Shown here: positions 34,181 to 47,462 of the stretch, piece by piece
Layout: each line of letters begins with the position of its first letter
Numbering within the stretch: position 1 is the first letter of the stretch
Assembly: GCF_029227915.1 (NCBI RefSeq)
Contig: NC_079886.1
Location: 24,776,501 to 24,840,500 of the forward strand
Origin: Hydractinia symbiolongicarpus
Taxonomy: Eukaryota > Cnidaria > Hydrozoa > Anthoathecata > Hydractiniidae
Length of the DNA stretch: 64,000 nucleotides
Direction of reading: 5' to 3'
Position numbers and translations under genes: made by a program
The notes under the pieces: model-generated
Told to the model about the DNA's origin: nothing
The model's input: the letters and a program-made list of their open reading frames with translations, nothing else
The model's database searches: none

Positions 34181-37100
34181 ATGTTTCAAGACGAAGAGTT
34201 TTCAGGGGCATTAGCTGAACTTGATAAACCACGACTGGATGATTACGAGTTTTTTGTGGAATGTTTGGATGTTAAAATATATCGGAAATTTATCGAGGTA
34301 AGCTTTTGCGTTATTCTATCATATGAAGCAATTTTTTTGTGGTATCATTTAATCTCAAGGATGTAGAAACTGAAACACACTTAGTTTACATGTAATAAAT
34401 AATTATTTTGCAAGTCTGTATATTACACTTACGGTTCAAATTATATAGTAAAATGACCTGGGAATATCAAAACATGTATATTGTTATAAAATTGTTAAAA
34501 AGCTTTCAATTGAAGCAAATTTAATTCTTTGTAGGTAAAACCTCTCAGTGAAAAAGTTACAATTTGCTATCCACTAACTCTAACCCTGAAAAGTTCACCA
34601 GAGTATCGGTTGGTAAATATTTAGTAGAAGGGATTTTTGAAATATGCAACACACTTCTCTTCCATCCCAAACTTGATAATGTGGGTTACAATACTTTAAA
34701 ATTATCACAAAACTTTCCCTTAAAAGGATTAAAGCATGCAATAACTTAGCAACTACCAGAGGTAGCAGAGACAAAAGATTTTGAAATTGATGGAACCTTC
34801 AGCCTTTATGTATGTCATCACATTGTTTTAATTCTAGGCGTCTGGTTTGTATGAATATAAAGTAACTGGTTTCTTAGACTGTGATACTGCAATATGTCAA
34901 GAAGTATACATGGATCTGGAGTACAGAAAAATATGGGACTCCTACGTTAAAGGTACCTTAATATATAAAACTAGTCCTATTGTAGACATTCTGGTAAATA
35001 CACACCCGGGCCTCTCCATTTTGTGTACCCTTAGCATAAAGTGCTGACTCAGCTGTCATAACAGAATATGGCGTGGCTTAATATGTAATTTGGTTACCTT
35101 TAGAATTGTATGAAACGAATAAAGATGGTGTAAATGTTATATATTGGAATGTTAATTATCCCTTTCCAATGTCAAATCGGGATGTATCCTTTCTACAGTT
35201 TTAAAAACAAGCTAAAATTAAAAAACATGTCAAAAAATGTTTACTAACTTAATATTTTGGTTTCTTTTGGTTTGGTTAATATTTTGGTTTCTTTTGGTTT
35301 GATATTTTATTATGGATATTTTTATACCCATTTGTAACAATTGAAATGCAAAACTTTGTAAATATATCTATAAAAAATTATTATTGACAGTCTTCTCTGT
35401 CAAGGCAATATTTTTTTCCTTAACATATATACTCTGTAGTACACTTACATACGTGAATGTCGTAGGATTGATCAAGGCGATAAGCCAACATGGGTGATAT
35501 TAGCTAGAAGCCATAAAGTAGACAGTATTCCTGATAAGCCCAAAGTTATTCGAGTTAATGAATATAAACAATTTCTTATTATACAGAAAGATGAAGAAAA
35601 AAAGACTAGAGGTATGAAAAGAATTTAAGCAAGTCTAATACTGTTCGACCGTTAGGAAAAAATTCAGTGCTTCATTTTTGTCATATTTCATTAGCTATGT
35701 TTAGGATATATTCTTTCGTTCGTTGTTGTTGATGTTGTTTACCATAGAGTATCTATCAATATTAATTAAAATTGACGAAAGAACAATTTTTACGAAGGAA
35801 GTTTAAGAAAATTGAATCAGTTTCGAGGTTTCAGTGGTGGTAGAGCCTTTTTAGTATACAGTAGACGCTATAATCCTGCACAAAAATTCCAGTCTTTTAC
35901 TGGTTTTTTTTTTCTTTATATCATGCTGTCAATGTCAAACAAGGTCCCGCTTCTTGTAAGTTTGAGGTGGAGAGAGTCAACCATATTTTTGTATAGATAT
36001 AGAGTTGCAGTGTAACTGATCCCAAGAAACTTTTTTGACTTTTATTTCAGATTTGACAGCTCCTCATAAAAATCCAAAAAAATAAATGTCACCACAAGAA
36101 ATGTCATTAAAAAATAAGTCTTTAAAAAATAAGTCCGCACAAACTAGCCAGGACGAACATGGTATTCTTGAGTACTTCAACAAGTGTGTAAATACAGTTA
36201 GTTCTCTGTAACTCGAACACCAGATAACTCGGACTTTCATTATCTTGACCATTTTCTTGGATCCCTTGAACTTTCGTTAATACTTTGTTATAAAAAACTC
36301 CGGACAACTAGAACATTCGTTAACTCGACCCATTTCATCGCCAAGATTGCCCCTTTTCCCAGTAACTATTTCCAACTCTTGAAAATTTGTTTTAACTCGA
36401 ACTATAATCTCATTTTAGACTAAATTCGACTTCACAGGAGCTTCGTTTAACTCAAACATTTTTTAAATTGAACTATTTTCCTTGGTCCCTTGGAGGTTCG
36501 AGTTCACTGTAATAACTGTATATTGAACTTTAGTTAAATTATAGCATTTTGCGTCTATGTTTTAGCGTTTATGCATTATTACGACAATCCTGGAGGTTCC
36601 ATACCGACATGGCTGATTAACTGGGCTGCAAAAGTAAGTTATATTCCCTAAAAATAATATCAAATTATTTGTAATTTTTCATCACCTCTTTCATTGAGTA
36701 AATTAAATGTGTAAGTAAAAATTGCAATGTCAGAAAAACAACCTATTATTTTTGTTGCAAAGTTAAGTGGCAGGGTAAATTATATATTTAAAGGCTGCGT
36801 TATCATACTATTGCATGATTTCTACCAAGTGAAATATCATCCATTTTTTGTTATGCTGCATAGTTATGATACTTACCGAGTTTTTCTGTTTATATTTTAT
36901 ACCATCTGTTTATACCATTACTTGAGACTACCCCTTAAATTTCTAAGAAGTCTTCATAATCGGGAAAATTTAATAACTTTGACTTACGATTGTCCTCAGA
37001 ACGTAAAATTCACAACACTATTTTATTTCATCAAGAGGAATCATTCGGCAAAGCTTGAACACTTGATTAACCCGATATCTTTTTAGATTTTGCTCGAAAA

Positions 37101-37472
37101 TTGTATTACCGTGCAATTCTTAGCCTTTTTTTATGAGAAGTACGTAAAAACCAAAAAATATGTTGAATAACTTTTATCTGGCTAACAAAAACTTTATAGG
37201 CCTCAAAAAAGCCCAGTAATTTCAGTGTTAAACATATTTTCACGACAGTAATAAAATGAGTGTGGATGAGTGTTAAAACATAGAAATTTGTTAAAGAGAT
37301 ATATAATTAAGATTAAGCCTGTGTGTTTTTTAAGGCTTTCAATAATATATTCCAGTCGCTTTTTATTTTATTTTATTAGTATTTTATATTTTAGAAAGGA
37401 GTTCCGGCATTTCTGACTGATATGAAGAAAGCTTGTTTAGGGTATAGCGACTACTTGGCGAAGAATTCTTAA
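34181..37472 (+). CDS. PCTP: Phosphatidylcholine transfer protein (START domain), 6 coding exons
   Basis: Cytosolic lipid carrier of the STARD2 type that moves phosphatidylcholine between membranes. Exons 34181-34297, 34838-34952, 35104-35183, 35440-35611, 36566-36633, 37395-37472, all GT-AG and in phase, giving 209 aa (human PCTP is 214). The whole protein is one START domain: SGLYEYKVTG, VYMDLEYRKIWDSYV, the family hallmark VNYPFPMSNRDYTYIRECRR, then HYYDNPGGSIPTWLINWAAK and a C-terminal helix KGVPAFLTDMKKACLGYSDY. The close match to PCTP at the N-terminus (AELDKPRLDDYEFFVE) and lack of extra domains separate it from STARD7 and STARD10. The start is the first ATG after an in-frame stop. Intron 4 holds a pogo-like MITE. 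Confidence 0.95.
36195..36518. mobile_element. Pogo/Tigger-like MITE in PCTP intron 4
   Basis: CAGTTAGTTCTCTGTAACTC at 36195 and, at 36518, the reverse complement of CAGTTATTACAGTGAACTCG are imperfect terminal repeats containing the AACTCGAAC motif common to pogo-type elements. TA flanks both ends. The interior repeats AACTCGAAC/AACTCGGAC-like words. No ORF is present. Confidence 0.7.
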
Positions 37473-39098
37473 AAATGCAAATGCGAAAAATTCGCGAAAT
37501 AATACTGGTGTAACATACACCAGTTTTTAAAAAACTTAGTTTTTTAGTAATTTTGACATGTTGGCACTTTTAGATAATTTTGCTATTAGGAATAATGTTT
37601 TATAGATTTAAAAATTTACATACGTATATATTTTAATTAATTATGTCAATTAAAGGGTGGTTCATGATACACCATATTTTCTCTTAAACAGCACATCGTT
37701 ATTCAATCATTGCACATTTATACGAGGCGGTTAACAGGGGCGTCGGGCGGATACTTATTAACAGAAAATGTTAACCTCAATGTTGATTTATTTATGAACC
37801 ATGTCGCTATACTAACTTTTATTGTAACAAAAGTCGCAGTGTTTTATGAAAGAGTTGTGTTTATTAGAAAAGGAGGCGTTATGAAAAGGGGATGTAATGT
37901 AAAATCGAATAAACTTCTCTTATTTTGTCGTTTTTTTGGCACTTCACTTGCAAGTAGCAATAAACAAACCAAAGCTGTGACGTGTTTTGCCTAGCTTCAA
38001 TTTTTAGGGCATCGTTGTTGTCGTCGCCGTTGTTGTCGTTTTGTTGTTGTCGTCATCGTTGTTGCTGTCGTCAGTTTCGTTATTGTCTTCGGTGTCGTTG
38101 TTGTTGTTGTAGGAATTGTATGGTAGTTGTTTTGATTTTATAAAACATAAAAATACCCAATTCTTATTAATAATAACGAACTTACGTGAGTCTAAATTAT
38201 TGACACGATATTGTTCAACTACTATAAAAAATTGTTTTAATTTGAATATTTACTTTGAGTTTTAAGTCACGTGGTATTGAATATTTTTTCATTTTTTATT
38301 TAATGTAAATTTTATATGTATCAATATTTATAAAAATAAATTTAAGAATAATTAATTAGTTAATGTATGAGTGTTTTTTTTTATCTCCATGGTAATGTTT
38401 TATGAAGAAGAACTTTTTCTGTGTGCTTTTCTAAAGCACTAAACAGGGGGTTGTGTAAACTGTTAAACAACTGACCATATAATGACGATATCGTCCATAT
38501 AAAAAAATTGTTGAAAATTAGATTCTTGTAAAACATTATTCTGCACTGAAATAGTTTTTTTGTTATCCAACTTTGTTCCCAAGTTTTTTTTCTGTCTTTG
38601 GTAAACGGAGGTCCCATCTGGTCCTTTGATATACCATGTTATCAAGAGAAGACCTGGAAACAAGGTTAGTTTCTGGTAAAAAATTTAAATAAACTGAACC
38701 TTATTGACAGTGAAGTATTTTTTTGTAAAAGGAATTAATTTGCAGAATAGCCAACTGTAAGAATGCGGTCCTCGCCATCAGGCTTTTATTAAGAAAAAGG
38801 CTCAAAAAAGTGTAAAACGTAAAAAATCCTGGGAACGAAGTTTATAGTGGAAGAATGGGCGAACTAAAGCATAGTTTATTTTAAAATAGATTTTTCAATT
38901 GTTTGTTTTATTACTATGGAGATTTTTGAAAGATGAATATTCTTCGTTAGTGATGACAGGTAGTTTAATTCATAAAATTAAATTATTAAAAATTTTAATT
39001 ATTAAAATCTAATATTTTTTTTTTCAAAAAATGTCAATTAATTTTTGTATCGCTTTTTCGAAAATGAGATGACATAGCGTTTAAAAAATCATCAAAAG
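37473..39098. other. Intergenic between PCTP and the receptor gene
   Basis: No gene recognised; ORFs here lack domains. Holds the trinucleotide repeat at 38011-38113. Confidence 0.5.
38011..38113. repeat. Interrupted (GTT/GTC)n trinucleotide repeat
   Basis: GTTGTTGTCGTCGCCGTTGT-type repetition for about 100 bp. Confidence 0.9.
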
Positions 39099-42000
39099 AT
39101 GTACATTTTTATCGCTCTTGGATTGGTTAATTTACATTTCGCGCACGGAGCACCACAAGTTGGTGAAGATTGCGTAGTAAACGGTTGTCCATTTCCTGAG
39201 GCGTGTATAAAAAAACCTACATCAGAAGTTGAGATATGTATGTGTAGACTAGCAAATAAATTTAATAACGGTACATGGAAACCTGGTTTTGAGGCTTGCA
39301 CTGATGGCTACAGCCCCTGGTCTTTGTTTCTGTATGAAAATAAGACTTTTTTACCCGAAAAGATTATGTTGTATGAACAGGTGCTTGATACAGCTATAAC
39401 GGCAGATGCTTCATATACCGCGTTTCAGCCATATTACGCGCGACTACGTTCAAATATAAAGGGTCAAGGTGCTTGGTGCGCCCCTACAGATGAAAGTGCC
39501 CACTGGCTTAAAATCGACCTTGGTGCTAAGAGTGTAGTCAATATGATTGCCACCCAGGGACGGAAAGGGGCCTTCATACCTTTCACAGTGACAAAATTTA
39601 AAATTGAATTGAGTGATGATGATTTAACTTTTACGACATACAGTACCGGCATAGCAGGTGACGAGTTTAACGGAAATCAACATAATGATGTAATCGTGTA
39701 TAATTTTCTTGATGAAGCTAAAACTCGGTACTTAAAACTAATTGCGATTGACCAGCTAAACATGAAATGTTGGCGGGTCGAAGTTTACGGTACACGAATT
39801 GTGGATGAATGTTCAGAAGACAAACTTAACTTATGTGATAAGGCCAATGCAGTCTGCACTGATGATTTAGTCTCGTACTCATGTGAATGTAACCGTGGAT
39901 ACATAGATCTTGACGTGTATGGCACGAAAGGATATAAAACTGGTTTTACTTGTTTAGAAGCAGATGAATGCAGGACTTTTTATCCAGAGTTTAAGCATAA
40001 TTGCAGTAAATTCGCAACTTGCGAGAATACTATTGGTGCGTTTACTTGTGACTGCTTCGATGGTTAGTATTTTTTCGTTCGCCGTAATTATATCTTTTAT
40101 CTTATTGAGGATTTATGTCGCGTCTGCAAAACCAGGACATTTTGGTTATTATATAGAAATTCTAGGAAAAAAATGGAAATTGGGATTTTGGGTTGAGTTA
40201 CTTAGGGAATCATGATAGCTAGGGTTGAGAGTTATTAAAGAGGAAGGAGTGGGGGCGGGGATGGTGCTAAATTAAAGTCGTTGGATTTCCCTCCTTAGGT
40301 TACCGGAGGGCATCAATGCTTTTGACTTATTTAAACTTCTTGGTCAGAAAGTTGGATTACTTCTTGCGTCATATGTGTACTTTTAGACTTTTATCAAAAC
40401 ATGAGCATTTTCTTTCTTTTTCGAATTCTACCGAAAATCCTTATCAATTTGGATATTGGGAGAAGGGACTATTGGAGAAAAAAGGATGATTTATTTAATT
40501 TTTGTGTGCCTCCCCCCCCCCTCCATTTATTAGGGTTCTATTAAATTCACCATTAATAGCAGACTTCTTAATAATGAATTTCTGTTGTGTTAATTCAAGT
40601 GCCTAATCATACCAGAAAATACTTTGGAATCAAGCCGAAAATTAACTTAGATATAGAGTAAATTATTAATTTCAGGAAAAACACGAAAAATCGGCTGTGA
40701 ACCCTAAAACACCCTGTAAATCATACCAATTGAATAAACGCTTTATAGAATTACATTAGAAATGTCTCTAAAAGATAGGGTGTGACCCTTTGATTCTCAC
40801 ATTTTGATTCTTACAATTTATCCAAAATAATGTTCGTACAGGTTATCGTGGTGATGGATATTATTGTGAAGACGTGGACGAGTGTGAAGAGGGGATAGCT
40901 AAATGTCATGCTGACGCTCATTGCAACAATACTGGAGGAACGTTCAGTTGTAATTGCAAATCTGGATATTCAGGTAACCTTTCTTTCATTTGCAAAAAAT
41001 TTATCCATCACTTAATTTCAGAGTTAATTAACTACAACAAGCTCTTTTTTATGTAGCGCTATTGGTTTTACAAGTTTTATTGACTTTGCAGCGCTAAAGT
41101 TGGTTTTTAACAAAATAAAATAAGAGAAAAAACTCGCACAATAAAACGCACAATAAAACGCTATATTTATCTAACCTTGAATTTATTCATGCTCACTGCG
41201 CACAGTCTACCATTTTTAATGAGCGCATTTATATGCGTAATTGTGTTGCATAATTGCAGGAAACCTGTTCCTTTTCATGGAGGCGGTAAATAATATTACT
41301 TTTGTTTTATCTCCGTCAGGCGAAATAGTAGCACTTTAAAATAAATATTTCAAGAGAATAACTTTCCCAGCCTACTTTGTCTATTTTTGTTATTTTGCCA
41401 GTTTTTAATCAACCGAACTTTAAAAACTTAAAAAACAAGACCCCCCCTATGCTTGGGGCTCTATTTTTGAAGGAGTGCTTGTCAAATAGAGACAATAAGT
41501 CACGTGTGCTACCTATTAGACGTAAGCGCTATAACAAGAAGAATTCTTTCTTGATTACACGCGCATGCGTTTAATAGATTCAGACTTTTCACGTCTTTTT
41601 ATTTACAGGAGATGGAACGACAAATTGTGATGACATCAACGAGTGCAGAAAAGGTTTAGATAACTGTGACTCCAAGAATGGAAAATGCCATAACACTAAG
41701 GGCTCGTTTAAATGTTCTTGCCAGACTGGATACGAAGGTATGAGGTTTCTTTCTACAACATTTGACGGACTCAATTCTATTCGTCTAGGGTGAGTTATCA
41801 CATGCTGAGTTATGTTTTTGACCATCCTCCTATTTTTCTTAAACGTTTTTTCTTTAAAACTTAGGTGATGGTCGAGTATGCACCAACACTAACGAATGCT
41901 TGTTGACGCCGTGCCATAAAGACGCAGAGTGTATCGATACCGAAGGGTCATATAAATGCAAGTGTAAATTAGGCTTTAGTGGCAACGGACGCTGGTGTGA

Positions 42001-44476
42001 CGATATAAATGAATGCGAAAACTCTGTCTCTCCTTGCACCGCTGATGAACTCTGCTATAATTTTCGTGGTAGTTATGCGTGCATGTGTCCGAAGTTTATG
42101 CCCTTCCAATACACCTACAAAGAGGTTGAAGGTACCATACTTGACCAAGTACTTACGAATTTCCGCGATGTGAGTAAAGAGGACTGGCACTATCCACTTG
42201 ACTACCATGCCCATACAATCCGCACCATCTACCAACTTGTTATGCAGACGTATCAGTACCACTTTCAAGAAGTGCGAGATTCATTTCTCATCAAGAAAGT
42301 GGCCGGCGATGCTTTTGCTGTGGAGTTGTATGATTTAAGATGTAAAGATGTTGCAAATGTGACTTTCCCTAATCTATGCTATACAGGTTATTCCACAACC
42401 AAATTCTTTGGCTACACAGATCTTGTTGAGATTTGGTTGACAAGAAAAACTGACGCTGTGTTTGAGACATGGGCTACCGAGAAACCTCCTGAGCAGCCAA
42501 GCAACAACGATCCAGTCACTACATCTCCACCGATAATGACTGAACGGATTCGAACAACAATGATTATAAATGGTACCAATGGAACAAATATTACGTTGAC
42601 CGAAGCACCAGTAACTCCACCTGCTCCTTACGTTGACTGCGGTGGAAACCTTACCGAACACGATGCGACAAGAACCTTTACCTCGCCTAATTATCCAAAT
42701 CATTACAACCGCAGTACAAGATGTGTCTGGATCATTGAGGCACCACCATTACACAACGTCTACGTTAACTTTGATCCTGATTTTCGTATGGAAGCTGATA
42801 AAAAATGTTCTTATGATTCCCTTGAAATAAGGGATGAGTCCGAGACTGGAGAAGTACTCGGAAGATATTGCGGTCTTATGTTTCCAAAGGCTGTTCGATC
42901 AGGCCGTCGAAGGCTCGTGGTAACATTCCAGACTGATCTATATTATCAATACAAAGGTTTCTCGGCAACGTGGGGTATTTTAGAACCACGTGTTTCGATG
43001 GCGTGCATTACATACAACCAAATGAGTACAATGCCAGAATCGTATATGGAGAAATGGCGAGACACCATGGAAAAAGAAGATAAGTCAAAGTTTGTACCGG
43101 TCTCCAGATTAATGGCTTGTAGACAATACCCGCAATGCAACAACTCAAGACCAGGCCCCATAGTATATACATTCGAACATTTTCGGGATGATCGAAATGA
43201 TAAAATATGTATTCGTTGGGATTTGGACATCATCGGTACATCATACTCTCAACGCGGCTGCAAGAAACGAAAAACAAACAAAACACATACTGAATGCGAA
43301 TGCTATAGTTGGGGTATAGTTGGCGTACTTGGTAGATTAACTGTTTACAAGCCAACCCCACCACCACCAGCGTTCGAACTGGGGAAAAACTCCTTCTACT
43401 CCGTGTTGTTGGTGACACTGGCTTTAGTTGTGACGTTGTTGTATCTCTTCTTAAAAGATCAATGGGGCGCTGTTATCGTTGAAGTGTTTACTAGAAAAGA
43501 GTATGACTCTGGTCGAATAATACAGCTACATATTGTGTTGAGCACACTACTGGCGGAAATCTTCTTCTCAATCATAACATTCAACGTTACAGCTAAGGCT
43601 AGCTCATGCTTCTTTTTCGCTTTTGTTTTCTATTACTTGCTACAGACTGTGTTCTTCTGGCTGTTTATCTACACTTTGTTCTTACAAAGTCGTATCAAGG
43701 AGATTTTTGACTCGGAGAGGTACAATTCCTACAAAATTTATCTACTTGTTGGTTATGCAGTTCCATTTTTGGTGACGTTAACTATCACTGGGTTAAGTTT
43801 TGAAAGTGACACTGACGAAAGGTTATGCTGGTTGATGTTTCAAGGTACAACGGTGTGGGGCTTTTCTGGTGTGATCATCGTTCTCGGTTTAGGTACATTA
43901 ATTCTTTTATTTAATGTCATATATCATGCACATTTTATGGAGCATGGAATCCTACTGCAAGAAAAATCACTTCGCACAATGTTTACGACCTTCTTCGTGT
44001 TGCTTACTTCAATTTTTGGCGCGCAAGCTTTGCAGTCGAAGCAGTACAGCACAGAATATATGTTTTCGTTGTTTAATATGCTCCAAGGGTTTTCAATAGC
44101 TGTCATGTACTGCATATTAAGACGCGAGGACCCGATTATCAAAGCAAACCAGGTTGGTCCCGTACCCGACAAAACAGATGAACAACAACAATTTGATGAT
44201 GACAATGACAACGGACCGAAAAAATTTGATCTGAGTGAAGCGGAAAGTTCTTCAGATGAAGATGAAAAAATTGAAATGGAGGAGCTAGAAATGAACGAGG
44301 GAAGTAAAAGTAACGGGTCTATTTTCTTCCAAGTTAAGGAAATGCCGGAAGAAAATAGAGAAGAAGACGAAGCCGGTATAGATGAGCCGTTTAATTTTGA
44401 AGGTTCCGATGACAGTGACGCTGATCAAGAAATAATGTTTCGTTTTGAAGACACTGATAACTATAAGATGCGATAA
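39099..44476 (+). CDS. Adhesion-type 7TM receptor with discoidin, EGF and CUB domains, 4 coding exons
   Basis: Exons 39099-40062, 40842-40973, 41609-41737, 41865-44476; phase 1 at every junction; 1278 aa. Signal peptide about 1-17 ([17 protein letters not shown]). Then a Cys-rich stretch, an F5/8-type C (discoidin) domain about 85-230 ([25 protein letters not shown]), six EGF-like repeats about 234-480 several with calcium-binding DINEC/DVDEC starts, a Thr/Pro/Asn linker, a CUB domain about 665-778 ([33 protein letters not shown]), a GPS-like Cys/Trp module about 856-902 (CIRWDLD ... CECYSWG) lacking the His-Leu-Thr cleavage site, and seven hydrophobic helices from about 916 to 1160. The cytoplasmic tail (about 1161-1278) is very acidic. 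EGF modules 3 and 4 are encoded around single small phase 1-1 exons. Ligand unknown; likely a matrix- or cell-contact receptor. No named orthologue is recognised. Confidence 0.9.
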
Positions 44477-47462
44477 AAACATCATGACAATAGTGTCGAA
44501 CTCGGCACGTAATTTTTTAGACATTGTTGTAAATATATTTAATTTTTCTAGCACAATAGTACTTATAGATCCAGATATTTTCAAGATTTTCAAGATGTTA
44601 ACATTCATTGTAAAATTTAAATTTCTGCGAAAATTGTTTTTCTTTATAATTTTCAAAACGTCTCGCTAAAAACGTATTTTTGTTTAATAGCAAAATTGCT
44701 TCTCGTATATATCGTTATATATATCGTTCTAAGAAATGAAAACCGATAATTTAATGCTGCGTTTAAAACGAATCTGAGAAAAACTTTTTTGGAATTCATT
44801 TTTAACCTAAATCCGTAAAAATATGCAAAATTTAGTGGAAACGCATTCTGTATGTACTTCTATTTTTAGTAACTTAACTCATGAATCCGGATAAATCTTC
44901 TCAAGAGTAAACACAGTACAAAATCAAACTTTAGCAATGAAGCGGACAACCGACAAACCGATAAAAAGTATATTACAAATATATGTTTTATTAGCACGAA
45001 TTGTGTGTAAAATAACGTGTTAACGTTTTTTGAATGCTTCGCGAAGGTAAATACTCGTGAAGTTGGTCATCTTACCAATTAGAAAAAAAAATCATCGCGA
45101 AAATATCTCACTCTTTAAAGATATTGTAAAAAAATGTGTTATCTTTAAAATTTAATTTTTTCCAGCAAATAAATAAATGTAAAAAATTGCATTGACACCT
45201 GTTTTATTTTTACGTAGAATTTTATGCTGTTAAATCCCCTGATCAACCTCGTTCTAGGGGCATCTTGCTGACATCCAGATAAAGATACAACATAACCTAG
45301 TGTCGAAGTTGCCCATTGATCGACTACGGTCGAGATATAAAGGGTGGTAGTTGACATATATAAAGGTTTAAAAGGGCTACGAACCGGTTAAAATGTTCCC
45401 ATTCCGTATATCCCGCGCACATACTAATAAAAATCCAGCAAACGCGTTTGCGCAATGAACAGACCAGCGCACTTTGCTTGCTGGCTCAATATTTTTTTTC
45501 GAAAAGTATATTAGAAAGAAATATTTTAGCAAGCTGGAGAAGATAAAAAATCTAGATATTTTATATGTTCGAGTCTGTAAATTACATACATGCCGGAAAA
45601 ATAGCCATTTTTGTTTTTCGCCGCCATCAGCTCGACTTTCGTGTAAGTCACTAAAGTCGAAAGCCAACAGCCGTTCCGTAGCCCTTTCAAAGAATATTCC
45701 GAAATGAAAGTACGTCAACGAAAAGGCAAAACATTATTTTAGTCTGACTAACGCCATTTCCAAACAACAAGTACTTTCTTTTGGCTCATTCTTCCACTGG
45801 CGAAAATTTCTACACATACAGATATAAAAATCTGTGAATGAAAATGAATGATAAGGTATTTATAATAATCTTTTTTCACAATTTCCAGGTCTATGCGGGT
45901 TTGATGTTGCGGTACATTAGCACCCTTGAAATTAACTCTTGAGTCCTGTTTTTGCGTGAAATAAGAATCTTTTGAGTTTCAACTTTTGAGCAGTTCGTTA
46001 AATTAAGATTCCAATAATCATTTCACTGCTAGTCGTGGTTTCCTGGGAGTTAGGAATTTGTAGAACAATCAAAGTTTCGGCGGAAGGAAATCATACAGGA
46101 AGAATTTTCGAAGCAATATTTTTTTATTCATAATATTGAATTAACCATTTTTATGTCGCGGAGGAATGGTGACGACTAAGGCACTTGTCCGCACGCCAGT
46201 TTATTTTTCAAATTTTATGCAGCCGACGTTTTTTACTGAGCGGATAAATTTGGTAAACAACCAATCACTGTTTAGAATTCTTTTAATGCGCAGAAGTGTT
46301 TCCCAATCTTAATCGACATTCAAATTTTTAGATTTTCCGCTGTATTAAGGGTGTAAATACCTTATTTTTGAGACATTTTGCGTTAGTAATACTTTTTGGC
46401 AACCTTGGATTTCTTATCGGCCTACTATTTAACGGCAGCCCTGGCGTTATCTTTTGAAGGATGGCGGAATTAGGGTCGGCGTAAGAAAGGGCAGAAAATA
46501 GACCAAAAGCAGCGTTAATTTGTTTCCCCTTAAAAGCAATAAAAAGTCACAGACCATTGTTTCCTATTATCACCTATTTCCGAAGAATTTTAAATCCCTA
46601 TTCCAATGCTTTTTACACATGAAAACCACGCAATTAAGAAATTTAATTCTTGCTAATATTTAAAAAATGAAAATAATTCTACTTGATCCAGCCTAAACTT
46701 TTTGACATTTCTCTGTTCTATCAGAGAAATTACTACTACTCCTGACATTTTAAAAACTATTTCGAAGATTCCTGACTAAAAAACAATTGATACCACATTC
46801 GTATGCTTGAAAGGAAAAAATAGCGCAAGAAAAGAACAACACCTTTAGCGAAACTAAATGTGGATTTATTAGGAATGATCGGTACAAGAAAAATTTATAC
46901 AATATTATACCGAATATCACTAACACACGCAATTCATATTAACTCGATTAAAAAACCGAAGTGAGACTCAATTATCGACTTTTGAGGAATAGTTTATAAA
47001 AGAAATATTAAAGAATAAAATAAATCAAAATATTTAGTTAAGAGAGGATTTTATAACTAGAAAAATTACTTTACTTTTATCGGAATAAGAACGTTCACCG
47101 AGATAGGAACAGATATTAATATCCATGTAAACTCAAACACGTGGAGATTACGATCTCCTCAAAATTCAAAAATCAATTGTTAGTGGCAAGTTACTTTGTT
47201 AGTGTATATCTTGTTCTGAAGACTTGAGTCTTTTTTAATTTATAATAAGATAAAAGAGGGAAACAATTAAAAAATAACAGTTATTAAATATTGGCTTGAT
47301 AATAAAAATATCTATTAAAAACGCTAATTTTGTTAGGTTTTAACAGCTTCAGCTACCTACATGGTGAAACAACTGCACAGTTATTATTCAGTTCTCCATC
47401 CATCTGCCAGTCAAGCGTTGCATAATGCCTATATATATTTATTAAAACACTGACAAATTCTT
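44477..47462. other. Convergent intergenic region between receptor and RACGAP1
   Basis: Contains the 3' UTRs of both genes. Short ORFs show no domains, and no repeat family was recognised. Confidence 0.45.
47438..47443 (-). promoter_or_regulatory. Candidate RACGAP1 polyadenylation signal (AATAAA)
   Basis: AATAAA on the minus strand about 20 nt after the RACGAP1 stop codon. Plausible but very close to the stop. Confidence 0.35.

Noticed and set aside
36727-37086. 119-aa ORF inside PCTP intron 5
   Set aside because: No domain, ends in intronic AT-rich DNA, and conserved PCTP exons flank it in normal phase.
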